Position numbers and translations under genes: made by a program. DNA of 64,000 nucleotides from Lachnospiraceae bacterium (lineage in GTDB: Bacteria; Bacillota; Clostridia; Lachnospirales; Lachnospiraceae). Shown here piece by piece: positions 55,258 to 64,000 of this stretch. The stretch is taken from the NCBI GenBank assembly GCA_022791815.1, contig JAAVZU010000098.1, positions 1-64,000 on the forward strand, written 5' to 3'. The notes under the pieces were generated by a model that saw nothing but the letters and a program-made list of their open reading frames with translations, did not search any database and was not told where the DNA came from. Numbering within the stretch: the stretch's first letter is position 1; each line of letters starts with the position of its first letter.

Positions 55258-55394
55258 ACGATAAACATAAAACTTGGTCTTTGTGCAAGCACAACCAAGT
55301 TTTACGTTTATCAATAACACTTTCATAGTAAAATATGTGTACAAATTGCCCTCCATAATCAAGCCCCTCATACAATTTATACACATACATAATC

Positions 55395-56336
55395 TCATTT
55401 TAGTACCATTTTTGCACAACCATAAATTCCAGCATCATTTCCAAGCTCTGCTAATTTAAATTCTTTATTTCTAAGTGCATACATAACATTTTTTTCATAG
55501 TTTTCTTTAATTCTATTTGTTAAAATTCTTCCTGCTTTAGAAACTCCTCCACCAATTACAAAAGCCTCAGGATCTATTACCGCTGCTATATGTGATGCTG
55601 CGATTCCAAGGTATTTTGTTAATTGGTCTACCAAATCATTTGCCAGTTCATCTCCCTCTTTTGCTGCATCAAAAATAGTTTTTGCTGACAGATATTGAAG
55701 TTCTCTAAGTTTTGAAGGTTTATCAGAAACCAGCAGCATTCTCTTTGCTTCCTTTACAATTCCTGTTGCTGATGCAAACTGCTCCAAACATCCACGTTTT
55801 CCACAATTACAAGTATCCTCTTCTGAGAAATTTACACTAATATGTCCAATTTCACCAGCAGCACCCTTACTTCCTGTTAAGATATTGCCATCAATAATAA
55901 TTCCACCGCCAACACCTGTTCCAAGAGTAATCATTACCATATTCTGATAACCTTTTCCTCCTCCTTGCCACATTTCACCCAAGGCAGCAACATTTGCGTC
56001 ATTTCCAACTTTTATATTATCAATTCCTGTTAGCTTTTTAACCTCTTCTGCAACATTAAAAATACCCCAGCCCAAATTGACACATTTTAACACAGTTCCA
56101 TCTGAAGTAATTGGACCAGGAATACCAAGACCAATTCCTGTAACATCTGCTTTATCAATATTTTCTGCTACAAGTTTTTCTTCTAAAGAAGCTGCAATAT
56201 CACTTAATATATAGCTGCCTCCTTCTTCTTTTCTTGTAACAATTTCCCACTTATCTTTCAATTCTCCTTGATCTGTAAAAATACCTATCTTTACGGTTGT
56301 TCCTCCTACATCTACACCAATACAATATTTTTCCAT
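55395..56336 (-). CDS. glk: ROK-family glucokinase
   Basis: 313 residues, ATG 56336 with GGAAGG upstream. ATP-dependent glucose phosphorylation feeding glycolysis. N-terminal phosphate loop GVDVGGTTVKIGIF, GTGVGGGIIIDG, HISVNF with catalytic residues, the ROK zinc motif CNCGKRGCLEQFAS, and VIGGGVSKAG. ROK repressors are longer and carry HTH, absent here, so a kinase is likely. Confidence 0.93.
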   Translation of the reverse strand: MEKYCIGVDVGGTTVKIGIFTDQGELKDKWEIVTRKEEGGSYILSDIAASLEEKLVAENIDKADVTGIGLGIPGPITSDGTVLKCVNLGWGIFNVAEEVKKLTGIDNIKVGNDANVAALGEMWQGGGKGYQNMVMITLGTGVGGGIIIDGNILTGSKGAAGEIGHISVNFSEEDTCNCGKRGCLEQFASATGIVKEAKRMLLVSDKPSKLRELQYLSAKTIFDAAKEGDELANDLVDQLTKYLGIAASHIAAVIDPEAFVIGGGVSKAGRILTNRIKENYEKNVMYALRNKEFKLAELGNDAGIYGCAKMVLK

Positions 56337-56498
56337 AATTTTCTTACCTTCCTGCAATTATACAGTCCTTTCTCTTTCTTCCTAATTATTACAATTAAAA
56401 ATTGTTATCTCTTATGTATTTTATATTTCCTAAAATTTATACTATTTATCCTTTATTCATGATACTTTATAAGATAATTATAACAGTCTGGAACCCTC

Positions 56499-57431
56499 TT
56501 ATTCTTTATTCATAATATTATTAGTTACACGGTTATATAATTCCTGTGCAGCATTATATCCCATTTTCTTTTGACGGTAATTTACAGCAGCAGCTTCACA
56601 TATTACAGCCAGATTTCTGCCTGGACGGATTGGAATGGAGTGGCAGACTACTTTATTTCCAAGAAATTCCGTATATTCTTCCTCCAATCCCAGACGGTCA
56701 TATTCTTGTTCTTTATTCCATTCCTCTAATTTAATAACCAAATCAATAGACTGGGTATTTTTTACACTCTCTACACCAAACAAATTCTTTACATCCAATA
56801 TGCCAATACCACGTAGTTCAATAAAATGTCTTGTAATATCTGGTGCTGTACCAATCAACGTAATATCACTCACTCTTTTTATCTCTACCACGTCATCAGA
56901 TACCAGACGATGACCACGTTTAATCAATTCCAAAGCCGCTTCACTCTTACCAATACCACTTTCTCCCATTATTAGTAATCCTTCACCATATACATCCACA
57001 AGCACACCATGTACTGTCATCCTTGGAGCTAATTCTACATTCAGCCAACGGATTACTTCTGCAACAAAACCAGATGTGGTTTTCTCGGTTCTAAGAATCG
57101 GCACCTGATATTCTTTTGCCATTACCAAAAACTCATCTTTAATATCTAAACTTCTACAAAACACAATACAAGGTACTTGATGCTCCATTATCTTCTTTAT
57201 CATTTCTTTGGATTTCTCTACACCAATTTTCTCCATATATGTGTATTCTACTTGTCCAATTACTTGTATACGGTCACTATCAAAATAATCAAAAAAACCT
57301 GTAAGCTGCAACGCTGAACGATTAATATCATTTTGGGTAATTTTAATATCTGCTACATTCACCTCAGGTGTACAATTTTCTAAATTCATAGTTTCAATTA
57401 ATTGTATTAACTCAACACTATAACCTGCCAT
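56499..57431 (-). CDS. hprK: HPr kinase/phosphorylase
   Basis: 310 residues. Phosphorylates or dephosphorylates Ser46 of HPr and Crh in response to metabolite levels; centre of carbon catabolite control. N-terminal regulatory domain (1-130), then Walker A GESGIGKSEAALELIKRGH, VSDDVVEIKR with the catalytic acidic residues and the C-terminal FGVESVKN, NLAVICEAAA family pattern. ATG 57431 with AAGGAGG. Same strand and neighbourhood as the Crh-like target gene, 5.2 kb away. Confidence 0.96.
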   Translation of the reverse strand: MAGYSVELIQLIETMNLENCTPEVNVADIKITQNDINRSALQLTGFFDYFDSDRIQVIGQVEYTYMEKIGVEKSKEMIKKIMEHQVPCIVFCRSLDIKDEFLVMAKEYQVPILRTEKTTSGFVAEVIRWLNVELAPRMTVHGVLVDVYGEGLLIMGESGIGKSEAALELIKRGHRLVSDDVVEIKRVSDITLIGTAPDITRHFIELRGIGILDVKNLFGVESVKNTQSIDLVIKLEEWNKEQEYDRLGLEEEYTEFLGNKVVCHSIPIRPGRNLAVICEAAAVNYRQKKMGYNAAQELYNRVTNNIMNKE

Positions 57432-57485
57432 ATCTTCCTTACTTCCTCCTTATCTAACCTTACTATATTTTCTGTATTCATTTTA

Positions 57486-59369
57486 TCATGAATCCTTATC
57501 CTTTTCAATCGGTTCCCTATGAAAAAACTGGTAGATGCTTTCTACTGCTGCCTGATTCAATTCTGGTATCTTTTCTAAATCAGCCTTTGAAGCTGCTTTA
57601 ATTTCCTCAATGTTTTTAAAATTATGCAATAATGCTTTTCTTCTCTTTTCTCCCACATTAGGAATATCCTGCAAAATAGAATGTACTTGGTTCTTGCCTC
57701 TAAGAAGTCTATGATACTCTATAGCAAACCTGTGTGTCTCATCCTGTATTCTGGTTATCAAATGAAATCCCTCACTCCTTGTAGAAATCTCTAATTCCTG
57801 ATTGTGAAAATATAATCCTCTTGTCCGATGGTGATTGTCCTTTACCATACCACAAACAGGAATATCTAAGCCAAATTGCTCAAGCACTTCCAAAGCAATA
57901 TTTACCTGACCTTTTCCACCATCCATCAAAATCAAATCAGGAAAATGGTCAAATTTCCCAGTCCCTCCTTCTTCCTGTTCTTTCAATCCATGAGCAAATC
58001 TTCTTGTCAAAACTTCCCGCATACTTCCATAATCATCTGCTCCCTCGATTGATTTAATCTTAAATTTACGGTAATTATTTTTTTTTGGCTTTCCACCTTC
58101 AAAAACTACCATAGATCCCACTGATTGAAATCCACTAATATTTGAAATATCATAAGATTCTATCCTGTAAATCTGAGAAAGCCCAAGAATATCTGCAATT
58201 TCCTGCATTGCTCCAGTAGTACGTTCCTTCTCCCTCTTAATCTTATCTTTATCTTTTTGCAGCACCATACTTGCATTTGTTTGGGCAAGCTCCACTAATC
58301 GCTCTTTCTGCCCTTTTTGAGGTATTACAATAGAAACTTTCTGTCCTCTTTTTTCGGTCAGCCATTTCTCAATTATCTCCTGTTCCTCTAAATGCTGTTG
58401 CAAAAAAATCTCTTTTGGTATAAAAGGAGTCCCCGCATAAAACTGTTTTATAAACGCTGTGATAATTTCATTATTTTCCTCGTTTTCAATATCTTCAAAA
58501 TAAAAATGTTCTCTTCCTATCATTCTTCCATTCCGTATAAAGAAAACTTGTACCACAGCATCTTCCTTTGTCCTTGCCATAGCAATAATATCTCTGTCCT
58601 CCATGCCATAACTGGTAATCTTTTGTTTCTCTGACATCTGCTTAATGCTTTGCAGCAAGTCACGATACTCCATAGCTTCTTCAAAGGCTAATCGTTCTGA
58701 TGCATCCTGCATTTTCTCTGTAAGCATTTTCACTACTCCAGCATAATTTCCATCCAAAAATTCCAAGGCCTTTGAAAAATTCTCCCGATACTCTTCTTCA
58801 CTGATATATCCTTGACACGGAGCTTTACACTGCTTAATCTGGTAATACAAACAAGGTCTCTCTTTTCCTATATCTTTGGGAAGATTCCGATTACAGGTCC
58901 GCATAAAATAAATTTTTCGCAACAGCTCCAATACATCTTTCATAGCACCTACACTAGTATATGGACCAAAATATTTTACTTTATCTGATTTTTTCCTGCC
59001 AGATTTTTTCATCTGCCGTACTGTGAGCAATCTTGGATACATTTCACCAATTGTTGCTTTAATAAAAGGATATGCTTTATCATCTTTCAGCATGGTATTG
59101 TATTTGGGATTATGTTCTTTTATTAAATTACATTCTAAAACTAATGCTTCTAACTCAGAATCTGTAACAATATACTCAAAATATGCAATATTTTGTATCA
59201 TTCTTTCAATCTTAGGAGTAACTTTTCTGCTCTGCTGAAAATACTGCCTTACTCTGTTTTTCAGGCTAATAGCCTTCCCAACATAAATAATCTGGTCATT
59301 TTTATCATGCATCAAATAAACTCCTGGTTTACTTGGTAATTTTTTTAACTCTTCCTCTAAATCAAACAT
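57486..59369 (-). CDS. uvrC: Excinuclease ABC subunit C
   Basis: 627 residues. Makes the dual incision in nucleotide-excision repair. N-terminal GIY-YIG nuclease ([30 protein letters not shown]), Cys-rich CxxxxxP region, UvrB-binding UVR motif ([20 protein letters not shown]), RNase H-like C-terminal nuclease ([37 protein letters not shown]) and HhH ([17 protein letters not shown]). Full length. Upstream of hprK by 54 bases. Confidence 0.97.
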   Translation of the reverse strand: MFDLEEELKKLPSKPGVYLMHDKNDQIIYVGKAISLKNRVRQYFQQSRKVTPKIERMIQNIAYFEYIVTDSELEALVLECNLIKEHNPKYNTMLKDDKAYPFIKATIGEMYPRLLTVRQMKKSGRKKSDKVKYFGPYTSVGAMKDVLELLRKIYFMRTCNRNLPKDIGKERPCLYYQIKQCKAPCQGYISEEEYRENFSKALEFLDGNYAGVVKMLTEKMQDASERLAFEEAMEYRDLLQSIKQMSEKQKITSYGMEDRDIIAMARTKEDAVVQVFFIRNGRMIGREHFYFEDIENEENNEIITAFIKQFYAGTPFIPKEIFLQQHLEEQEIIEKWLTEKRGQKVSIVIPQKGQKERLVELAQTNASMVLQKDKDKIKREKERTTGAMQEIADILGLSQIYRIESYDISNISGFQSVGSMVVFEGGKPKKNNYRKFKIKSIEGADDYGSMREVLTRRFAHGLKEQEEGGTGKFDHFPDLILMDGGKGQVNIALEVLEQFGLDIPVCGMVKDNHHRTRGLYFHNQELEISTRSEGFHLITRIQDETHRFAIEYHRLLRGKNQVHSILQDIPNVGEKRRKALLHNFKNIEEIKAASKADLEKIPELNQAAVESIYQFFHREPIEKDKDS

Positions 59370-59409
59370 CTGTATCCCTCACTTATTCCATAACCTAGTT
59401 ACATTGTAC

Positions 59410-59449
59410 AAAAAGGCTGTTGTTTTTCTACTTACAACAGCCCTTTTTA
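59410..59449 (-). terminator. ftsH terminator
   Basis: GGCTGTTGT/ACAACAGCC 9-bp stem with T-run on the minus strand, between ftsH stop (59474) and uvrC start (59369). Confidence 0.85.
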
Positions 59450-59473
59450 GCAGCAGACTATATCTTCTATCTC

Positions 59474-61420
59474 TTACTCTGCATCATCTACTTTTGTTTC
59501 TTCCTGATTTAATTTCTTTTCATTCTCTTTTGCAACGTTCTCCTCTTCTTCTGGAATTCCTTTAATCTCTCTATAAATTCTCATAAATTCCTTTCCAGTA
59601 ATGGTTTCTTCCCGAATAAGATATTCTGCAATTTTATCTAAAACATCTTTGTTACCTTCTAATAATTTCTCTGCCTTATCATAACATTCTTTTAGAATCT
59701 TCATAACTTCCTGGTCAACTGCGGTAGATGTCTCATCGCTACAATTCATAACAGCTCTGCCATCTAAATAACGGTTTTCCACACTTTCTAAACCAATCAT
59801 ACCAAAAGCATCTGACATACCATATTGTGTAACCATGGCTCTTGCAATCTTCGTTGCCTGTTCAATATCATTAGAAGCCCCAGTAGTAATAGAATCAAAA
59901 ATAATTTTCTCTGCTGCTCTTCCGCCAAGTGCTGTGGTTATACGAATCAACATTTCATCTTTACTCATCAGGTATTTTTCTTCCTCTGGAACCTGCATAA
60001 CATATCCTAACGCTCCCATAGTACGGGGAACAATGGTAATCTTCTGTACTGGCTCGGAACCCTTTTGCAAAGCAGTTACTAATGCGTGACCAACCTCGTG
60101 GTATGCCACAATCTTCTTTTCATCTTTGCCAAGAATACGGTCTTTCTTTTCCTTACCAGCAATTACCACCTCTACTGCCTCAAATAAATCAGATTGTCTT
60201 ACAAACTTTCTGTTATCTTTCACCGCCATAATAGCAGCTTCATTAATCATATTTGCCAAATCTGATCCTACTGCACCAGAGGTTGCCAATGCTATCTCTT
60301 CTAAATCAACACTATCATCCATCATTACATTTTTTGCATGTACTTTTAATATGTCTACACGACCTTTTAAATCTGGTTTATCTACAATAACTCTCCGGTC
60401 AAACCGGCCTGGTCTAAGAAGTGCTTTGTCTAACACTTCTGGACGGTTTGTTGCAGCTAGGACAACCAAACCTTTGGAAGTATCAAAACCATCCATCTCT
60501 GATAATAACTGGTTCAGTGTCTGTTCTCTCTCATCATTACCACCATGATGTCCATCTCTACTCTTACCAATGGCATCTACCTCATCAATAAAAATGATAC
60601 ATGGAGCCTTCTGTTGAGCCTGTTTAAATAAATCTCTTACACGGGATGCTCCCACACCTACATATAGTTCCACAAAATCAGAACCTGATAATGAAAAAAA
60701 TGGCACCTTTGCTTCTCCAGCTAACGCTTTTGCTAAAAGAGTCTTACCAGTTCCTGGAGGTCCAACAAGCAATGCACCTTTTGGCAGCTTAGCACCAATT
60801 TTTGCATATTTCCCCGGATTATGAAGAAAATCCACAACTTCTGTCAAAGAATCTTTTGCTTCCTCTTGTCCTGCTACATCCCGGAAAGTCACACCCGTTT
60901 CTTTTTCTACATAAACTTTGGCATTGCTCTTTCCAACGCCCATCATTCCTCCGCCTTTAAACATAGGTCGGAACAAAAACCACATACTGCCAAATATCAG
61001 TGCAAATGGAAAAACATTCCACATAAAAAATTCCAGCACCCCGCTACCGCTATCCTCTACGACACTCTGATATTTTACATCTGCTTTATTTAATTTCTCC
61101 ACTAAGCTATCATCGTTGATATATCCTGTATAATAAGTAATAACATAAAGCGGTTTATCTGTTTCACTTACCTTTGGCTTTATCATTATTTTATTACCAG
61201 AAAACTCCACACTCTCCACTTTATTCTCATTCAGCATATCTAAAAATGCATCATAAGTAATCTCTTGTTTTGTGGTTCTCTCTACTTGTTCACGAATCCA
61301 GCATACAAAAATAAAGACAAAAAGTGTAGCAATAATAATTGCAATCATACCATTTTTATTTGTCTTATTATTAGAATTCTGGTTTTGATTCGATCCATTT
61401 TGATTGTTCTCGTTATTCAT
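59474..61420 (-). CDS. ftsH: FtsH ATP-dependent zinc metalloprotease
   Basis: 648 residues. Two N-terminal membrane segments (about 25-43 and 128-150) flank an extracytoplasmic domain. AAA+ module with Walker A GPPGTGKT, Walker B IIFIDEVDAIG, second region of homology ATNRPEVLDKALLRPGRFDR, then the peptidase HEVGH (H441, H445). Degrades membrane and regulatory proteins. ATG 61420 with AGAGGAGG. C-terminal acidic tail (EEEENVAKENEKK). Confidence 0.97.
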   Translation of the reverse strand: MNNENNQNGSNQNQNSNNKTNKNGMIAIIIATLFVFIFVCWIREQVERTTKQEITYDAFLDMLNENKVESVEFSGNKIMIKPKVSETDKPLYVITYYTGYINDDSLVEKLNKADVKYQSVVEDSGSGVLEFFMWNVFPFALIFGSMWFLFRPMFKGGGMMGVGKSNAKVYVEKETGVTFRDVAGQEEAKDSLTEVVDFLHNPGKYAKIGAKLPKGALLVGPPGTGKTLLAKALAGEAKVPFFSLSGSDFVELYVGVGASRVRDLFKQAQQKAPCIIFIDEVDAIGKSRDGHHGGNDEREQTLNQLLSEMDGFDTSKGLVVLAATNRPEVLDKALLRPGRFDRRVIVDKPDLKGRVDILKVHAKNVMMDDSVDLEEIALATSGAVGSDLANMINEAAIMAVKDNRKFVRQSDLFEAVEVVIAGKEKKDRILGKDEKKIVAYHEVGHALVTALQKGSEPVQKITIVPRTMGALGYVMQVPEEEKYLMSKDEMLIRITTALGGRAAEKIIFDSITTGASNDIEQATKIARAMVTQYGMSDAFGMIGLESVENRYLDGRAVMNCSDETSTAVDQEVMKILKECYDKAEKLLEGNKDVLDKIAEYLIREETITGKEFMRIYREIKGIPEEEENVAKENEKKLNQEETKVDDAE

Positions 61421-61842
61421 AATTCCTCCTCTTTGTAATATATTCTACTCTCTGTAAAGAACAACATGACTATCTCTTTTATTAATTAATATAATAAAAT
61501 AGGTAATGTTTAAATCTATTTCTAGTCAACATTGATATTATAATAATAGTTTTTCCATAAATCAATATTTATCCTAACTTTTCATAAAATAAACACAACT
61601 ACATTAGAATAATTTAAAAACCATTATCTTCTATATTTCAAAAAATAACCATATTTCCTTAAAATATAGAGCATTTACTCTTTAATTTGGGTTTATTTAC
61701 TGTAATGTTAGCTTTTTACTTTCCTTAGGCAATTTGTCGTATTTTTTCACTAGATTTTTTATGAATTATACGTTATAATGGATTAGTTATATTTCTAATA
61801 TGAATAGAAACACTTGATAAATTTAAAGGAGGATACAATATA
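61421..61842. other. AT-rich divergent spacer between ftsH and pyrG
   Basis: No gene seen. A TATAAT box lies at 61774-61779 on the plus strand with a weak TAGATT -35 at 17-bp spacing, the likely pyrG promoter; the ftsH promoter must lie on the opposite side. Long A/T tracts fill the rest. Confidence 0.5.
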
Positions 61843-63453
61843 ATGGCTGTAAAATATGTATTTGTAACTGGTGGTGTCGTATCAGGACTTGGTAAAGGAA
61901 TCACCGCGGCTTCTTTAGGAAGACTTTTAAAGGCTCGTGGATATAAGGTTACAATGCAAAAATTCGATCCATATATCAATATTGACCCAGGTACTATGAA
62001 TCCTGTACAACATGGAGAAGTATTTGTAACCGATGATGGTGCTGAAACAGACTTGGATCTGGGACATTATGAAAGATTTATTGATGAGAGTTTAACCAAA
62101 CAATCCAATGTTACAACTGGTAAAATATACTGGTCTGTTCTCCACAAAGAAAGACGTGGAGACTTTGGTGGAGGTACTGTTCAGGTTATTCCACATATTA
62201 CAAATGAAATAAAAGAGCGTTTCTATCGTGATGAAACCTCCAAAGATATGCAAATTGCTATTATTGAAGTAGGAGGAACGGTAGGAGATATAGAAAGCCA
62301 GCCTTTCCTTGAGTCCATTCGTCAGTTCCAGCATGATGTTGGCAGAGAAAATGCGATTTTAATTCATGTTACATTAATTCCTTATTTGAAAGCATCTGGT
62401 GAAATTAAAACAAAACCAACTCAATCAAGTGTAAAAGAATTACAATCTATGGGCTTACAGCCGAATATTATTGTTTGCCGTACTGAAATTCCACTAGAAT
62501 CTGATATTAAGGATAAGATTGCTTTATTCTGTAATGTTTCCAAATATAATGTAATACAGAATTTAGATGTGGAAACCTTATACGAAGCTCCTCTTGCTAT
62601 GGAAAAGGAACACTTGGCAGATATCGCATGTAAATGCTTACAACTTGATTGTCCAGAACCTCAACTTGCAGAATGGGAAAAAATAGTTCATTCCTTAAAG
62701 AATCCTACTCGCACAATACGAATAGGTTTAGTTGGAAAATATACCTCCTTACATGATGCCTATATCAGTGTTGCAGAAGCACTTAAACATGGTGCAATTC
62801 ATTATAATGCATCTGTAGATATTGCATGGATTAATTCTGAAGAAGTTACAAAAGAAAACGCAGAAGAATTCTTTAAAGACATGGACGGAATTATTGTTCC
62901 TGGTGGATTTGGCTCTCGAGGAATGGATGGAAAAATATATGCAATTGAATATGCAAGAACACATAATGTTCCATTTTTAGGTCTTTGTGTTGGTATGCAG
63001 TTAGCAATTGTAGAATTTGCAAGAAATGTATTGGATTTTAAAGATGCACATAGTATTGAACTCAATCCAGAAACCACTCATCCTGTTATCCATTTAATGC
63101 CTGATCAAGATAATGTAACAGATATTGGAGGAACATTAAGACTTGGTGCGTATCCTTGTATTCTTGATGAAAACAGTATAGCATATAGTTTATATGGTTC
63201 AAAAGAGATTTCAGAACGACATCGCCATCGTTATGAAGTAAATAACTACTATAGAGAAGATTTAATAAAAGGCGGTATGTCATTATGTGGTTTATCTCCA
63301 AATGGTAAGATTGTGGAAATGATAGAATTACCAAATCATCCATGGTTTATTGCCACACAAGCCCATCCTGAATTTAAGTCAAGACCTAACCGCCCACATC
63401 CTTTGTTTAGAGGATTTATTGGTGCAGCAATGGATTATAGTAAGAAAAAATAG
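61843..63453 (+). CDS. pyrG: CTP synthase
   Basis: 536 residues. Aminates UTP to CTP with glutamine and ATP. N-terminal amidoligase: [53 protein letters not shown]-terminal glutaminase with Cys in [12 protein letters not shown], and a His-Glu pair in AHPEFKSRP. Fusion order typical. ATG 61843 with AAAGGAGG. A terminator (63462-63492) follows. Confidence 0.98.
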   Translation: MAVKYVFVTGGVVSGLGKGITAASLGRLLKARGYKVTMQKFDPYINIDPGTMNPVQHGEVFVTDDGAETDLDLGHYERFIDESLTKQSNVTTGKIYWSVLHKERRGDFGGGTVQVIPHITNEIKERFYRDETSKDMQIAIIEVGGTVGDIESQPFLESIRQFQHDVGRENAILIHVTLIPYLKASGEIKTKPTQSSVKELQSMGLQPNIIVCRTEIPLESDIKDKIALFCNVSKYNVIQNLDVETLYEAPLAMEKEHLADIACKCLQLDCPEPQLAEWEKIVHSLKNPTRTIRIGLVGKYTSLHDAYISVAEALKHGAIHYNASVDIAWINSEEVTKENAEEFFKDMDGIIVPGGFGSRGMDGKIYAIEYARTHNVPFLGLCVGMQLAIVEFARNVLDFKDAHSIELNPETTHPVIHLMPDQDNVTDIGGTLRLGAYPCILDENSIAYSLYGSKEISERHRHRYEVNNYYREDLIKGGMSLCGLSPNGKIVEMIELPNHPWFIATQAHPEFKSRPNRPHPLFRGFIGAAMDYSKKK

Positions 63454-63461
63454 ACTGAAAA

Positions 63462-63492
63462 TAAAAAAAGAGGTAATCACCTCTTTTTTTAT
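63462..63492 (+). terminator. pyrG terminator
   Basis: AAAGAGGT/ACCTCTTT stem with tight loop, A-run before and a T-run after; can serve both convergent genes. Confidence 0.85.
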
Positions 63493-63559
63493 TTCACATA
63501 TTCCCTACCTTTTATCAATTATATATTTATGCTTTTACTCTGCTTCTTCCGCTTTATCT

Positions 63560-63586
63560 GCAACTGTTCAGAACTATGAACAGTTA
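63560..63586. repeat. GTAAC-family short palindrome near the phosphoesterase 3' end
   Basis: AACTGTTCA/TGAACAGTT palindrome, nearly identical to the copies at 14457 and 18604. Flanks CTTTATCT (63552-63559) and CTTTTTCT (63587-63594) match 7/8. A CATGCA-GTAAA-TGCGTG stem at 63602-63618, as in the 14457 copy, touches the stop codon of the next gene. Confidence 0.65.
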
Positions 63587-63621
63587 CTTTTTCTTACAAA
63601 ACATGCAGTAAATGCGTGTTT

Positions 63622-64000
63622 CTACCTAGATAAAGTTTCCTTTATCATTTCAAATGCAATTGGTGTATAATCAATCCGCTCTACAGTTACACAATAATGC
63701 TGTTTACTGTAAGTTGTGTATTGTGGTGATTTATGCACATGTCCAAACAAATTGGCATATGGCATATTTTGATTAATATACATTGGTTCATGCGATAAAA
63801 TCCAAAAATTTTCATAAATAATAGGATAATCGTAAACTTCCTCAAAACCACATGATCTATACTCCTGATTTTTCTTTGTATCATGATTTCCTTTAATCAA
63901 ATATATTTTGCCATTTAACTCCTTAATATAAGTTTCATTTCCAATATCTCCAAGCATAAAAACTACATCATTTTTCGTTACCTTATAATTCCAATTTCTA
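63622..64000 (-). CDS. Calcineurin-like metallophosphoesterase, N-terminus off the window
   Basis: The frame is open from the stop at 63622 through 63999 and continues past the right edge; the internal ATG at 63957 is not the start, because DVVFMLGDIG before and after it is the conserved GD motif. Visible metal-site motifs: LGDIG, KGNHD, LSHEPM and GHVHKSP, the pattern of small YfcE/MJ0936-like phosphodiesterases. Substrate unknown. The first metal motif (DxH) must lie upstream. Confidence 0.85.
   Translation of the reverse strand, partial: RNWNYKVTKNDVVFMLGDIGNETYIKELNGKIYLIKGNHDTKKNQEYRSCGFEEVYDYPIIYENFWILSHEPMYINQNMPYANLFGHVHKSPQYTTYSKQHYCVTVERIDYTPIAFEMIKETLSR

Overview
The window looks like a low-GC Firmicute of the Lachnospiraceae type (anaerobic, spore-forming Clostridia). 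The evidence is the core gene set and its order (guaB; groES-groEL; spoIIP-gpr-rpsT; pyk; infC-rpmI-rplT under an L20-type leader; T-box thrS; uvrC-hprK-glk-murB-rapZ-whiA-crh-dnaE-pfkA; ftsH; pyrG), sporulation genes, TTG/GTG/ATT starts, tRNAs without encoded CCA, and DUF6465-like and DUF6106-like proteins typical of this family.

Region 1 (1 to about 9050) is the early end of a Mu-like transposable prophage whose remainder lies left of the window. A minus-strand operon runs from a small DUF6906-like gene through an HTH protein, a MuA-type DDE transposase, a MuB-type ATPase, a SleB-like lipoprotein, a GemA-type protein and several short overlapping genes to a truncated lysin. Diverging from it are two tandem copies of an unrecognised small-protein cassette and a Cro/CI-type repressor with palindromic operators at its start site and inside its gene. 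The outer end (8500-9050) holds several repeat sets and a compact promoter-plus-terminator unit that may be a small RNA.

Region 2 (9200-21000) is a redox and secretion cluster: four flavodoxin-type proteins (one a two-flavodoxin exported protein with a Big2 domain, one a lipoprotein), a tandem esterase whose Big2 leader is frame-shifted off, an SDR, an aldo/keto reductase, two iron-type alcohol dehydrogenases and a LysR regulator. Three transcription units share a 45-bp upstream block containing a LysR-type dyad, so they probably form one regulon. In one of them a mobile palindrome has landed between this block and the -10 box.

Region 3 (21000-64000) is housekeeping: nucleotide synthesis, chaperonins under CIRCE, shikimate pathway, sporulation, translation, glycolysis, replication, cell wall, catabolite control (HprK and a Crh-like protein with Glu15), DNA repair and proteolysis.

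Across the host part there are two dispersed intergenic repeat families. The first has GTAAC/GTTAC ends, internal hairpins and flanking 8-bp direct repeats in at least six copies. These features match non-autonomous relatives of IS66-type elements. The second is a roughly 180-bp multi-hairpin element, present in three full and two truncated copies in one orientation, one of them inside the thrS leader. No CRISPR array or rRNA gene was seen.
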